A DNA stretch of 64,000 bases, from assembly GCA_024195265.1 (NCBI GenBank), contig JAJLRJ010000002.1, positions 2,807,388-2,871,387 of the forward strand, read 5' to 3'. The position numbers and the translations under genes were made by a program. Position 1 is the stretch's first letter; each line of letters starts with the position of its first letter. The DNA comes from Dendrophyllia cribrosa. Lineage: Eukaryota > Cnidaria > Anthozoa > Scleractinia > Dendrophylliidae. The notes below the pieces were generated by a model. The model was not told where the DNA came from. It saw only the letters and a program-made list of their open reading frames with translations, and did not search any database. Positions 32,816 to 44,501 of the stretch are shown piece after piece.

Positions 32816-33220
32816 GAAGGTACTTGTAGGGTACTTGTTAAAGGAGTTCAGTCATGGCAATTTTCAGTTTTTTTTTTTGGTCAAAACTGCCCCAATTAGA
32901 ATTAAGTATCTTATAGAACACTAAGTGTAAGATGTCAAGTGAATTTTCGTAGAGAAAATAAACCATAATCTGAGTTCATAATCTGAGTTCTCCAAGACAG
33001 AAGTGATAAATTTGAAAAAAATTGGCCTCATTTTTTCAAGATGTAATCCATTTCCATCCTGGCCATCTGCAGCCCAAGACACTAATGGTTACTCTAAGAG
33101 CACTAAGTAGAATAATTTTAAACAAAACTGAACCTTATTTTTGGGTTTCCAGTGATATATAAATGTCTTTTGACTTTTTTAAGTAACACTAAAAATGATG
33201 TTATATGCCCATTTAAAGCA

Positions 33221-33318
33221 CCTTACTTAAACAAGCATCTCAAACTGGGTGTGTTCAACTGTTGATATTCATCAGGTACTTTAGTGTGTGTTGATGTTTG
33301 AATAAAAGTAGCAAAAAA
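33221..33318 (+). repeat. Internal direct repeat, copy 2
   Basis: Diverged second copy of 32718-32815 inside the foldback element. Confidence 0.7.
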
Positions 33319-34079
33319 AAAATGAATTCAATAGGTGTTCTGCTTTCAGTTTCAGAAATATGTTCATAGCTTAGTTCATTTTGTCCACTACTTATGCAAA
33401 TGCTTTTGTTTATCATTTCAACAAGTACATGGCTATAAAAGTTTAAATCAATCAGCTCTTTCAAGGCAGCCTTAAATATCCAGAGGTGCATACATGTCCA
33501 CAGTACATAAGACTTCATTTTAGAAGTTAGTTATCCTTATTGTTTGTTTGGCACCTACAGTCAAGGCACAAAGTAAATGTCAGTTCCTAAATCTTTCCCT
33601 ATAATTATGCTATACCTTACATTCAAAAGTATACAAGACTTTTTCTGAAAAGTGCATTATCAAAAAAGTCCTAAAACCAGACCCCAAAAAAGTATGATGG
33701 CCCAGAACGTAAACCAAAAAAGTTCCTTTTTTCACTCTATAAAAAGTTAATACAAAAACACATCAAGATAGTTACAGACAGTTTTTGCATTCACGTTTCT
33801 TAATTCATGATGTATCTGTCAGTGATCTATGACAAACTTTAGGCAGACTGCAATCATTCTTGAAACTGATACAATTTATTGTTTGATACAATATATTGCT
33901 TGTTTTAGAACCCTGGGTTTTGCTTTTGGTCAACTCCCAATAAAGTCATAACCACAATCTTTCACCCAAAACAATCAACACAAATTTTTCTAACCCAAAA
34001 AAAGTCCACAGATTGCTAATTTCAAACCCCAAAAATGTCTTCACACTTCCCTGTCACTAATTTTAGTAATATACCTGAG

Positions 34080-34246
<167 letters not shown>

Positions 34247-34667
34247 ACACACACACACTCCTCTGTGAATGATCCACAGCATTATTATGCAATGCATCAA
34301 CATTATTTTAATTACTGTACTAGATGCCACTTTAACTTTTGGTCAGGTTTTTATACTGTTTTTTTTTTTATTTTTGTTTAGTTTTTATGTTAAGCTTTCA
34401 AAAATAAGATTTAACAGACATTTAAATGGCATGTTTCAGAATTCACAGGCTTGGACACAATAGTCCAGCATTCTGTAGCTTGCCTGCAGATTTCCATAAG
34501 AATAGGTATATTTCCTTGTCAACTGATTTACATCTGGTTTGACATTGTTAGATTTCATGTAAAGATCATTTGGATGTGCAAGAAAATAAGGGATTTGGGG
34601 AGATGAACAATACAACTTATGTCCCTGAATTGTATGTTCTTGTCAAGTTTTTGTTACATAGTAGGCA

Positions 34668-34963
34668 ATTACTGCGCCTTTCAATAACATGCAGAATTTG
34701 AAATTCAAATTTCCACCAACGGTTGCGTTTTACACTGCCGTCAATCATCTTAGCTTACCTCTCAGGAAACAGATCTTCACTTCAATGAGTTCAAAAGGTC
34801 ATGTCCGTGCGTTATGATTGGTAGATTTCGATCCATTTTGTTTGTTTCTTTTTTACATGGTCCATTGGCTTTCGTATTAATTATAATTGATGGCAGGGAA
34901 TAACGCAACCGTTGGTGGAGATTTGAATTTTAAATTCCGCATGTTATTGAAAGGCGCAGTAAT
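34668..34963. mobile_element. Nested 296-bp MITE with about 60-bp TIRs
   Basis: The left end ATTACTGCGCCTTTCAATAA and the reverse complement of the right end match through CCACCAACGGTTGCGTT with few mismatches. No clear target duplication is seen. It sits inside the foldback element. Confidence 0.7.
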
Positions 34964-35039
34964 GGTGTACCATCAAATGTTTGTCTTTGAGCAGTTTTTT
35001 GATATGTTTAGTTGACATTCGATAGTTGATATTCTATTT

Positions 35040-35734
35040 TCCCTTCAGTCTATGGTAATATAAATGATTAACACTGATTAACATGGCACAATTGCAAAAT
35101 AACACAAAATTTCTACAAAGGGCAAAATTGCACTAACATAATAAGCTAAACTCTACTTGCACACGGTTTCCGTTAAATAAAGCAATGACTAGAAAATATG
35201 TTGGTTATTACTGTTAAAACTTTTAAGAAAAAACTTCTTAATACAAAACTGTTTTTGATCTGTACAGAAACATACATGTATGTATCAGATCTTGAATAAA
35301 TATACTGTTCATTTATCAGGCTTTGTTTTTTTACCTTTGAATTCTTTGTAGAAGCAATACTTGTATGTGATCAGGAATAAAAGCATAGTTCTGGGTGTCA
35401 CTACTGCTTTGAGTTTGATTGATCTCGATTTTATTCGTTTCGATTCGTCGCTGCAAAAACGGTGACACACTGCCTCTGCCAGACGGTACAAAGCACAAAT
35501 AAACACAACTTTACGATTCCAAGTTCCTTTTAAATCTTATTACCTGAGATGAAAGGTATAATTTGCCTTTTCCGTGTTTCGCTTTCTCGTCGCGACCACC
35601 GTTTTGAAATTTCTTTACAATAACAACCATGCATATATGAAGGACCTATATTTTATGGCGAATACCGCTGACTGCTCGTTCCCCGTTCCCCGTTCCCGGT
35701 TCCCGGTTCCCCGTTCCCGCTTTTAGTAACATCC
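35040..35734 (-). repeat. Right long TIR of foldback element
   Basis: Inverted partner of 31709-32490, ending CGCTTTTAGTAACATCC. Confidence 0.85.
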
Positions 35735-35743
35735 TATAAAAAA

Positions 35744-36391
35744 CCCCGCGATTCCTTAACATTTCATAGTCGATATGACCTTTCAAAACAATAACATCTA
35801 GCCAATTAATTAGTGTCATACGTGCTAAGTTGCAAGAGTGTGCGTTTTTTTAGTGTCACTCTTCGATACACCAATTGTAAGTTCACAGCTACAAGCGTTT
35901 ATCTGAAGACGATCAGCAAAATATGATATACATAGATACATTTGCTGAGCATGGGTTATTTTTTAGATAAAAATCCGTAATTTATTCCACATTTCTTTTT
36001 GTTATTATGTTTGCCTTTGCTAGTTTTTAATGCAAATGCTGCCATGAGCTTGCCTTTAAAAACAACACTTATTAAAGAACATCTTTACCTTTTTAATAAT
36101 GATGCGGTTTGTACGTCATTCTTTATTTGTACAAATATATGTACGTCATACGTGTAATCTGTTTTCTCTCGTCATGCTAATATATTCAGCATTTGGGTTT
36201 GTCTATTTAAGATCGGTTGTCCAAAATCTCAAAACTAAATCTTTAGAAAGAAGTGAGGGCTTACGATCGTTTCACTTGTTTTCTATCAGATAAGCAATTT
36301 ATTTCCATTTTCACTTTTTAACAGGTGAAATAGCACCTCGTGTTCCAAGCAGAAAAGGCAGCGAATCTTTCCAGCACATTTTCACAATAAC
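35744..36391 (+). promoter_or_regulatory. 5' flank of GPCR copy B
   Basis: Near-identical to the copy A upstream region, including the TATTTAAG-like box near 36,204-36,211 and the TTTTTAACAG acceptor-like site ending at about 36,324. Confidence 0.4.
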
Positions 36392-37420
36392 ATGCCTTAT
36401 TCATCAAATGCATCACTCACTGCGTGTAATACCACTTGCAACACCAATTCGTCAAGCAATGGAACAGTGCACCAAGAAGATGGTCCAGATGTTCTCTCTT
36501 CATCAGTGATTGTAGTTTTAGCCTTCATATGCCTACTGATCATTGCAATAAATGGTGTGGTCATCTACTTAATCTACCGAAAGAAAACCCTTCGATCGCT
36601 CACAAATATGTTCCTCACGTCATTGGCAGTTTCGGATCTCATTTCAGGATTGGTGGGAATTCCTCTTTTTTTCCTTTGCCATACGATCGAGGATAATCTA
36701 AAAGTGTGTGTTTCTTCGGCGATTTTCATAAGGATCACTGCCATTTCGTCCGTTTGCCATGTTATTCTCATTGCTTGTGATCGCTATATTGCCATAGTAC
36801 ATTCTTTGCAGCATGATTCCATTGTTACAAAATGGCGAGCGATCGGTGCCACTTTATTTGTGTGGCTGTTTTCGTGTGCAGCTTCTCTTATTCAGATGTC
36901 CTGGTACAGTACTGACGAGACCGCCTTGAAAGATTATGAGAAAACGGAAGCTTTCGATGTAAAGTACACAGAAGCCTGCATCGTGCTGTTTTTCGCGGTA
37001 CCTTTGTTGATGATGTGCTGCATTTATGGACACATTTTTTACATTTCATTTAAGAGTATTAAAACCGATCGCGAACTCACCAGCTCTCTGCAGCAGCGAC
37101 AACGATCCGTTCTTCAGGAATGGCGAGGTCGCAGTGTTTTATTGATCATGGTAGTGATCTTCGCAGGCTGTTGGTTGCCATTTTTCTTGGCCATGTTAGG
37201 TGATCACAAGGAATCCCCAGACTTATCTCTCAGGCCACTTTGGGTGGAGCGTTTACTTCTTGTCCTTGCATTCATACCACCGCTGTTAAATCCACTCCTA
37301 TGTACATTGGCCAAGAGGGACTTCCGTCGCGCTTTAAAAGAAGTGGTCTTCAGAAAAAACGCTTTTCAACAATACGAAGAAAGAGCATATTTTCAAAGGG
37401 CCGCCACGAACAACGTTTAG
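36392..37420 (+). CDS. Rhodopsin-class GPCR, copy B (342 aa, single coding exon)
   Basis: Full-length receptor with the same length and motifs as copy A: LAVSD in TM2, DRY, CWLP, NPLLC. Nine residues differ from copy A: E26V, Y30D, V53I, A76T, Q97H, K194E, N226D, S282P, F314A. T76, D30, D226 and A314 agree with copy C, so these are probably ancestral and copy A changed. No frameshifts or stops, so all three plus-strand copies remain potentially functional. The nearest downstream poly-A signal is AATAAA at 37968-37973. Confidence 0.9.
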   Translation: MPYSSNASLTACNTTCNTNSSSNGTVHQEDGPDVLSSSVIVVLAFICLLIIAINGVVIYLIYRKKTLRSLTNMFLTSLAVSDLISGLVGIPLFFLCHTIEDNLKVCVSSAIFIRITAISSVCHVILIACDRYIAIVHSLQHDSIVTKWRAIGATLFVWLFSCAASLIQMSWYSTDETALKDYEKTEAFDVKYTEACIVLFFAVPLLMMCCIYGHIFYISFKSIKTDRELTSSLQQRQRSVLQEWRGRSVLLIMVVIFAGCWLPFFLAMLGDHKESPDLSLRPLWVERLLLVLAFIPPLLNPLLCTLAKRDFRRALKEVVFRKNAFQQYEERAYFQRAATNNV

Positions 37421-38985
37421 CTATAATTTCTATGAAGTTTAAAGACCTCTTAATCTAGTTAAACGACACTAGGTTTAGATATTGGGCAATCCATTGATAC
37501 TACCAGAAAGAGAACTCTAAAACCATTAGGATTCTTATAAGGTTATCTTAGTATTAGTAATAGTAATAGTAACGACAATCCTTGTGCGTAAATACAAACA
37601 TATAGCTCGAAAACATTGTGCAATTTTCACCGAAGCAAGTTCATGGCAATTCAAGCGGGGACAGGATTTCTTGCGCCAGTGAACATAATATTGTTTTACT
37701 AGTCGTTAATCATCGCCATCAGCCGCTAGGATGGTTTAATCTTGTTTATGTTCGATCTTTTTTACATTACTGTTGGTATTTTGGTTCAATCTGTGCAAGA
37801 CGTCGAGCGTCATAGTTAAGAAAATGTGAACAGTCAATTGACAAATGATGGGGTTAACCATCAAGGATGTATTGATAATTTTGAATATTTAGCTATCATC
37901 TTTAAAATACTTGGTTCCATCGACCGTGAAGACCAGTGCTCTTAGTAAAACCCTTCCGCAAGAGGGAAATAAATATAATCTGTTTATTATTATTATTTTT
38001 TTTTCTTTGACCCTGTTATAGGAAGTAGAGGGTTAATAGCAATGCTGAAGGTCACAATAAAACTTTCAAGGGGATGTAATTTCCAGCTTTTGTTTTGTCA
38101 TATAAATTTTAACTCGCTTCTAGATCTCATACATCGTTTCTAGCAACTTTTTGCTTTCATGACATCATTTTTAATTGAAAAAAGAAAACACATCCGGACG
38201 TAAGTGGTAAAATACTAACACCGGAGGGAAACGCGTAATTGCATCTATTATTTGCGTGCAAGCCATCTTGTCGTGCGACGGGAAAAAGCAAATGTACTCA
38301 TAGGTGTTACCTTTATAGAGAAGCCCTGGCTGATGTTTGTTCAGAACCCTATTTTTCAGGCTTTTAAATTTATTATTGTGGCTTCGCAGCTAATAGCATG
38401 TAGCGAAAATGTCCAGAGCCATGTAACCTGGCCTAAACAACCAAAACCCCTTTGCACCAAAACTTAAATAAATAAAGATACAAATTTAAGTCAACAATTA
38501 ATAAAATGAAAGGCATTGCTTTTAAAGTCCTTCAAACAATCTCTCTTCATTTATGATATAATGTGCCTTTTTCCCTTCAGTGTTCCCTTCAGAGTTAACA
38601 ATAAGTGGTTTCATACTTGGACGTGTAAATTAGGTACATCCTAAGTGCACTGCAAAGCTACTTTGAATGTGAGCTGGTAAAATAAATAAACCCCACTTTG
38701 TGATCATGGAAACGCGTGTCTATTTCAAAGGAGCCGAAGTACGCCGCCGAATACGGACTGCCATACCACACTTGAGAACGCACTTGACCAACGGGAAAAC
38801 CTCAGAAGCTAACCGAAAGACGTGTGTGGCGGCGCAAACAATTGATAATGATTGATATGTTATGTGTCAAGTAATACAATTTTTCATCAGGTGTGAACCC
38901 CAATTTTCTGCTTGAGATACACTTAGCTTGCAGTGTGAAATCAACAAATATTGTCAGTCATTTTATGTAATCTCCAGATAACTCG
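37421..38985. other. 3' flank of GPCR copy B with empty Harbinger site
   Basis: Collinear with the 3' flank of copy A. A deletion of about 60 bases relative to A lies near 37,730. The uninterrupted Harbinger target AGT is at 38579-38581. No gene. Confidence 0.5.
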
Positions 38986-39157
38986 CTGGAGCTGGGCGTG
39001 GTGAAGTAGTCGCGGTTAGCACGTTGCACTTTCAACCTAAAGTTCAGCGGTTCGTGGCCTCGTCTCGGCTGTCGGGCTATTTTCTTAGACAAAAAAACTT
39101 TGATCCTCTTTTTCTCTCTCCGTCCAGGTAGCTGGGGGTAGCCTTGCAATGAACTAG
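38985..39157 (+). mobile_element. tRNA-derived SINE head (unit B)
   Basis: Same A-box-like TAGTCGCGGTTAGCACG and B-box-like GGTTCGTGGCC as unit A. It runs without the LINE insert directly into the minisatellite. A short internal deletion follows GTCCAGGTA. Confidence 0.65.
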
Positions 39158-39735
39158 CATCCCATTCAAGAAAGAGTAGCAATACTCCTAGTCACTTCAT
39201 AGTATATAAACCAGGTCACCCTGTGATGGACTAGCACCCCATCCAAGAGGGAGTAGCAATACTCCTAGTCACTTCATAGTATATAAACCAGGTCACCTTG
39301 TGATGGACTAGCATCCCATCCAAGAGGGAGTAGCAATACTCCTAGTCACTTCATAGTATGTAAACCAGGTCACCCTGTGATGGACTAGCATCCCATCCAA
39401 GAGGTAGTAGCAATACTCCTAGTCACTTTATAGTATATAAACCAGGTCACCCTGTGATGGTCTAGCATCCCATCCAAGAGGGAGTAGCAATACTCCTAGT
39501 CACTTTATAGTATATAAACCAGGTCACCCTGTGATGGACAAGCACCCCATCCAAGAGGGAGTAGCAATACTCCTAGTCACTTTATAGTATATAAACCAGG
39601 TCACCCTGTGATGGTCTAGCACCCCATCCAAGAGGTAGTAGCAATACTCCTAGTCACTTCATAGTATATAAACCAGGTCACCCTGTGATGGACTAGCATC
39701 CCATCTAAGGGGGAGTAGCAATACTCCTAATTGCT
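39158..39735 (+). repeat. 77-bp minisatellite in SINE body, unit B (about 7.5 copies)
   Basis: Same consensus and period as 7653-8140. The SINE tail GCTTCATGCTAGGGAAACCG follows at about 39,733. Confidence 0.85.
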
Positions 39736-40551
39736 TCATGCTAGGGAAACCGGTCGTGTGGGCCACCTGTGCGACTTTGCCTGTTTACCTTCCTGGTGTT
39801 TTTTTTATCATGCACCTTATTTTTCCATTGATGCAAGAGTTTTTAAGGAGTTAAAGAGAAAGAAAAAACAAAAAGTTAATACTCACGCACGAGCATCAGC
39901 AGACTGTTTTCGTGTCTATAATAATTGGTATTGTATAAACATAAACTCTTGTTCTTAGGCCATCGTAACTTGATAAGAAATAAAATTGACTTCATATTTT
40001 AATTCTATAACCTCATTAAATTTCACAAATCTCCTTTACCCCCCCCCCCTCTTTCTTCTCCTCTCATGCACTCCTAAAAATCACCAAAAAAGACATAAAA
40101 CATTACATAACATTCATCTACAAACCTATGCTGGCGTTTTTCAATTGCTTGTAACCTTGACGAGATAATTCTATAAAACCAATCTCAAGTACGGAAAAAT
40201 GACATTTAGGTGTGATTCGCCCTTTAAATGAAACCCAATGGGCTACTTAATCAGGTACATGTTTTTTGTTAGCACTTTCAATTTGTCTGTGCAAGATTAA
40301 ACAAACCGAAAACAAAATTCTCGCATCTGATTGGTTATCAGCAGGCCCGATTAGAGCATTAATATGACAGTTTACGCGTCATGCTTGTAATTGGACGATG
40401 CAATTGGACAGTACGCGTCATTTGTGCGCGCTATCCTTTTTGCGTGCGTGCATCTCGGTCAAAAACACACTCAGTTGTTATGTTTTTAATCACCAAAACG
40501 TGTAACCATTTTACGTTTTATCCTCAAATTTTGTTATAGTTATGATTAATT
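39736..40551. other. Unit flank with empty LTR-element site
   Basis: Begins with the SINE tail. The LTR retrotransposon target is undisturbed: GGACAGTACGCG with a single CAG at 40409-40411. No gene. Confidence 0.5.
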
Positions 40552-40658
40552 GGTAACAGGACTGAATGGAGTCCAATTCTGTCTGTAATCATACTCGTGA
40601 TTAAACAAATCACTCGTATGATTACAGACCGAATTGGACTCCACTCAGTCCTATTACC
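40552..40658. repeat. 107-bp palindromic MITE-like repeat (unit B)
   Basis: Orthologous to 14547-14653 and of the same length. Confidence 0.8.
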
Positions 40659-40797
40659 ATTATATATTGGATTCTATTTTGAATTGTGTGTGGGAGCAAG
40701 AGACCAATGGATAAACCTCCGAAAGTTATGAAGCCATGTTGTACGAACACAGGTGAACGACGGAAAACATAAAATTGTACTTGACTATGGTAAAGGT

Positions 40798-41034
40798 GGG
40801 TTATGCCTTCACGAGCATAATGCTCCCTGCTGCAGGAGCTTAATCCGGTTTCAATAGCATGAAGCGACTGAGAGTATCACTACTTCCTCTTTGTACACCT
40901 GGATGGAAAGAGACAACGTGGAGTTTAGTTTCTTGTCTAAGGAATTAAAACAACACGACGACAGAGACCAGGCTCTAACCACCAACCTTCAGGTTGGAAG
41001 TGCGATGCGCTAACCACTAAACCACCGCGCCTCC
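40798..41034 (-). mobile_element. tRNA-derived SINE, minus strand (unit B)
   Basis: Orthologous to 14790-15029, with the same tRNA-like head near 41,034. Confidence 0.65.
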
Positions 41035-41478
41035 ACGACTTCAACATAAATTGCAGCACCGTTGAAGTTTACCTGGTTTCAAAGAGGAATTAATTTTAGG
41101 GATGCACTTTTTTTGTGTTTCACGGGAACTATTTTTTGTGATTAAGAGGGACTAGTTTTTTTGCTGAAAATTAATTTTTGCGACTTTCAATTGAAATTAC
41201 AACATTTTCGTCTTTTGTTTAAGTACATGCAATCGATATATAGGTGAAACAACATGCAGATGCACTAAAACACGTTTATCAGTGCCACTCTATTATAATT
41301 ATGTAGTACATTTAGACGAAAATTATGCTGGGAAAATGAATTCAAACTGAAATATTTCTATGAAACTTGCCGGGTTACTTAACAAGTAAAAGGTTTTTAG
41401 CGTTTTCAGAAAATGCGTTCAAAACCTTTTGGTTTGGTTTGGTTTGGTTTGGTTTGCTCTTCAGGGCTGCTTAATTAA

Positions 41479-41659
41479 CACAGGACGAAATAATGAATTT
41501 ACTAATCTTTAAGAGAAAATTAAATTTTACTTAAAGGTATCGAAAATCTTTAAGTTGAGACGTAAATACTCTTAAATGTATTAAAGTAAGTAAGTATCTT
41601 TAATGTGTTTAAGAACCTTTACGTTATCTTTAATTCAACTTTTCAACAACTTAACTGTG
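41479..41659. mobile_element. 181-bp MITE, unit B only
   Basis: Absent from unit A, which has a single TAA at 15471-15473. Flanked by TAA at 41476-41478 and 41660-41662, with short termini CACAG...CTGTG. The interior repeats TCTTTAA-like words. The TAA duplication suits a Harbinger-mobilised MITE. Confidence 0.6.
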
Positions 41660-42069
41660 TAAGGCATCTCTATATTACCGACCAGAAAAGTCTCATTTGT
41701 TACATATGAAGCTAAAATCTATGAAACTAATAGTTTGCTCAAGAAAACAAATATTAGAGAAAATGATTCACGAGATCAATTTGTGAGGGATTAAAAGTGT
41801 GGATTCGCGATCGGAATTTAAAGTAGGTAATGAGATAAGCAAAATATAACATGTTACGACCAAGTGTTTCTGAATGGGATGTTACTTCGCCATAAAGTAA
41901 TCAGCTTTGATAGAAGCTTCTCAAATGTATTAATTATTCATGAAATCTGAACAAAGAAAATCACAAGCTTGACGGTGGTGTGAAAACCTCATCATAATTA
42001 GCATAGATTTTGACAATTTTATTTCTTTATTTTCTCTGTATTTAACGATACTCGAAATACTTGAAAGAT

Positions 42070-42186
42070 TGTTTCATCAGAAGTTCCAAACACCCTGAAG
42101 TCGGTTAAAAAGAAACTCAGTTGTGCCTCGTTTTTTTAACCCATTTCTCCGTGAATGGAAATCCTGATGAAGCACTTTTCCTCTTG
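42070..42186. repeat. Palindromic MITE-like repeat, diverged copy
   Basis: Related to 23467-23596, with TTTCATCAGAAGTTCC at one end and GGAAATCCTGATGAAGCAC at the other around GTTGTGCCTCG. Confidence 0.5.
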
Positions 42187-42249
42187 TTTGATACATTACA
42201 TGCAACGACCATCGACTTTCAGTTCTCAATATGGATTTGCCAAACCATC

Positions 42250-42486
42250 CGAGTTTTTAGTCTCTTACCTCAACGGACAGCCTCTTCAAGATCCTTTGGA
42301 AAACCACTGTCTTTAGCGCAGAGCGGAAATCGTGTGAAGCGCCAAATCGGGAAAACAGTGTAATTTCTATGAAAAGTGAACAAAACGCACGGAAATCGTG
42401 TTTAGCGCAGAGCGGAAATAATGTACAAAGGAGCGGATTTGAAAGAGGTGGTATAAAGCGAATAACTAGTAACTGACAAACGCTCC
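42250..42486 (-). pseudogene. Reverse GPCR pseudogene, C-terminal piece (unit B)
   Basis: Minus-strand pieces FIPPLSNPLLCTL and DFRSALKTVVFQRILKRLSV match the TM7 and tail of the intact unit A gene. An insert of about 80 bases (about 42,333-42,412), made of partly duplicated local sequence, breaks the tail. The gene is cut at 42486 by the composite insertion that ends at 51351; GCTCC occurs on both sides (42482-42486, 51352-51356). Confidence 0.75.
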
Positions 42487-42805
42487 GTTTCGGGTCACGT
42501 GGTGCGAGCGACGAAGAGAGGCCTAGGCAAAAACCGGCAAAGTGAGACACTTGTCTCAATTTTTCCTGGCGCGAAATTTGAAAGACCGATTCGCCATGAT
42601 GGACCAAAACACAGAAGTGGTATTAAAGTCTTATTAAACTCAATTTCGGTACAAATGTCGATACTTTTCGGTCATTCATTGTTTATAATTCATTTTCACA
42701 AGGAAAGGAATAGAGTATCCTCAAAAAAGCGGCTATTTGACGAGGAATTTGAAGGTAAGCGTGAGTTTTATAAGGAGATCACGATCGGCCTTCTCTGTTT
42801 ATAAT
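42487..42805. other. Left end of composite insertion, unclassified
   Basis: Begins CGTTTCGGGTCACGTGGTGC (42486 on) with GAGAGGCCTAGGCAAA soon after. The far end of the insertion, read in reverse, has a similar CGTTTCGGTGACGT...GCCTAGACAA. An open frame covers it, but I cannot assign it. Confidence 0.3.
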
Positions 42806-42920
42806 TGTAAAATTAAACGAAACTTACCGGAAGTTGAAGTTTGATTGAGATTCTACGAAGTCATTGGTCTGGAGCTAAGGAGTCAGGTGAGATATGCGCG
42901 CGAAACCAGAGCGGTCACAT
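42806..42920 (+). repeat. DIRS left inverted terminal repeat
   Basis: Includes TTCTACGAAGTCATTGGTC and GATATGCGCGCGAAACCAGA, inverted relative to 47370-47445, with divergence in the outer half. Confidence 0.8.
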
Positions 42921-42981
42921 TTCAAAGGCGAATGATCAGGACTGTTGTAAATAATTAGGGTGGGTAGCCCAGATGGGAGGG

Positions 42982-43110
42982 CACCTGACTCCTTAGCTCC
43001 AGACCAATGACTTCGTAGAATCTCAATCAAACTTCAACTTCCGGTAAGTTTCGTTTAATTTTACAATTCTACTTCGTCATTGGTCAATGTCGCTAAGGAG
43101 TCACGTGAGA
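42982..43110. repeat. DIRS internal complementary region
   Basis: 42982-43068 is the reverse complement of the left outer end (about 42,803-42,892), forming an 88-bp hairpin. 43066-43110 equals the reverse complement of the right outer end (about 47,407-47,448). The fused ends would template the joined termini of the circular DNA intermediate. Confidence 0.82.
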
Positions 43111-43271
43111 CTTTAAAGCGTCATGATCATGAGCAGAAATCATGAACATCAATAAATTTTAATGCAAAATAGCAACAACAGGGTGCTGAACAAAGTATAC
43201 ACCACTAAAAATCTCTTACAGTGAGCTAACAGTAACAATATGAGTAAGTCTGGTCAATCATGTAATAAGTC

Positions 43272-44501
43272 TTAACAGCTGTTATGCAATAGCTCATGCC
43301 CAAAATTTGTGGCAGTGTCTTGGATAGGCTTATTGTAAAATCGGGCAAAGGTGCTCTCACTACTCCAGCCTGCTGTAGACAAGATAGTGTCAATAGGGAC
43401 CTGTTTTTCCTTTGCAGCTGAAGTGGCAGCTGCTCTTGTGCTGTGAGCTTTATACACACTAGTGTCAATTCCTGCTTTGGCCATGACATTCTTGAGCCAC
43501 CGAGCAATGGTGTTAGTTGATACCGGTTTGTAGGGTTTCTGACAGCCAATCAGCAACTGGTCAGCGTCACCTCTTAGTTGAGATGTCCTGTCAATATAGG
43601 CTCGTAGATGACGTACAACACACAGGTTCTGGTCAGGCTCATATGCCAAGAACTCAATCCGACCCAGGTGCTTACCCGGCCGAGTGGTCTTCAGAGGGGT
43701 ATCAATCGTAAATACACATTTGTTTGCAGTTAAGGTCATTGAGGTTAAAGTGAGAGCCTTCAGTGTCTGTACTCGCTGGCCAGACAAGAGAGCAAGTAAC
43801 ATGGTTAGCTTCCAAGACATGTCTCTGAGACTCAGTTCCACACCAAGATTCCAGGTTGCAAGTACCTTTAGGACAGAGTTTACATCCCATATTTCTTTGT
43901 ATCTTGGGAGGGACGGCCTAGTTTCGAAAACGCCTTTAACAAACCTGGAAACAAGCGGATGACTGCCAAAGTGAACACCCCCTGGAAGCACAATAAGAGA
44001 TGACAGGGCACTACGTGCAGTGTTTATACAGCTGTATCCTACACCAGTAGCAAAGAGGTCTCCAAGGAAGTTTATACCATCCTGTAAAGTGGCCTGAAGG
44101 GGATTAATGTTCCGTCGACAGCAGAATGATTCCCACTTCTTGTGGTAAGTTTGGTACTGAGTTGTGGTGCCTGATCTCCAGCACTGCATGATGATCCTTG
44201 AAGCTTCTGGCGAAATTCCTTGGCTTTCAAGAGATCTCCAGACAAGTGACACATCAGCAGCTCCAGTTTTGGATACAGAGGGTGAATCATTTCTGGGCTG
44301 CTTGGAAGAAACAGCAGCTTCTTTCTGCAGGGTAGTAGTACTGGATTGTTGATCAGCATTCTCATCAAGACAGGCCACCATGTTTGGGTTGGCCATTTTG
44401 GAACAATGATAATTCCTTGAACCCGCTCCCGTTGAATCTTTTGCAATACTCTGCTGATAAGAGAAAATGGAGGGAACATATAAGGCACATATTACTTCCA
44501 T
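43272..44501 (-). CDS. DIRS tyrosine recombinase (409 aa)
   Basis: ATG at 44499-44501, stop at 43272. The N-terminal core-binding domain has TTTQYQTYHKKWESFC and SALSSLIVLPGG. The catalytic domain has the first arginine in LLSGQRVQTLKAL, the H-x-x-R box in KAHSTRAAATSAA, and the tyrosine nucleophile in GWSSESTFARFYNK. All expected catalytic residues are present and the frame is open. It would insert the circular element copy into a short matching target without target duplication. It overlaps the RT frame by more than 400 bases in another frame, common in DIRS elements. Confidence 0.9.
   Translation of the reverse strand: MEVICALYVPSIFSYQQSIAKDSTGAGSRNYHCSKMANPNMVACLDENADQQSSTTTLQKEAAVSSKQPRNDSPSVSKTGAADVSLVWRSLESQGISPEASRIIMQCWRSGTTTQYQTYHKKWESFCCRRNINPLQATLQDGINFLGDLFATGVGYSCINTARSALSSLIVLPGGVHFGSHPLVSRFVKGVFETRPSLPRYKEIWDVNSVLKVLATWNLGVELSLRDMSWKLTMLLALLSGQRVQTLKALTLTSMTLTANKCVFTIDTPLKTTRPGKHLGRIEFLAYEPDQNLCVVRHLRAYIDRTSQLRGDADQLLIGCQKPYKPVSTNTIARWLKNVMAKAGIDTSVYKAHSTRAAATSAAKEKQVPIDTILSTAGWSSESTFARFYNKPIQDTATNFGHELLHNSC

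Noticed and set aside
42499..42804. 101-codon plus-strand frame left of the DIRS
   Set aside because: No recognisable domain and the start is not ATG; kept only as unclassified end of the composite insertion.
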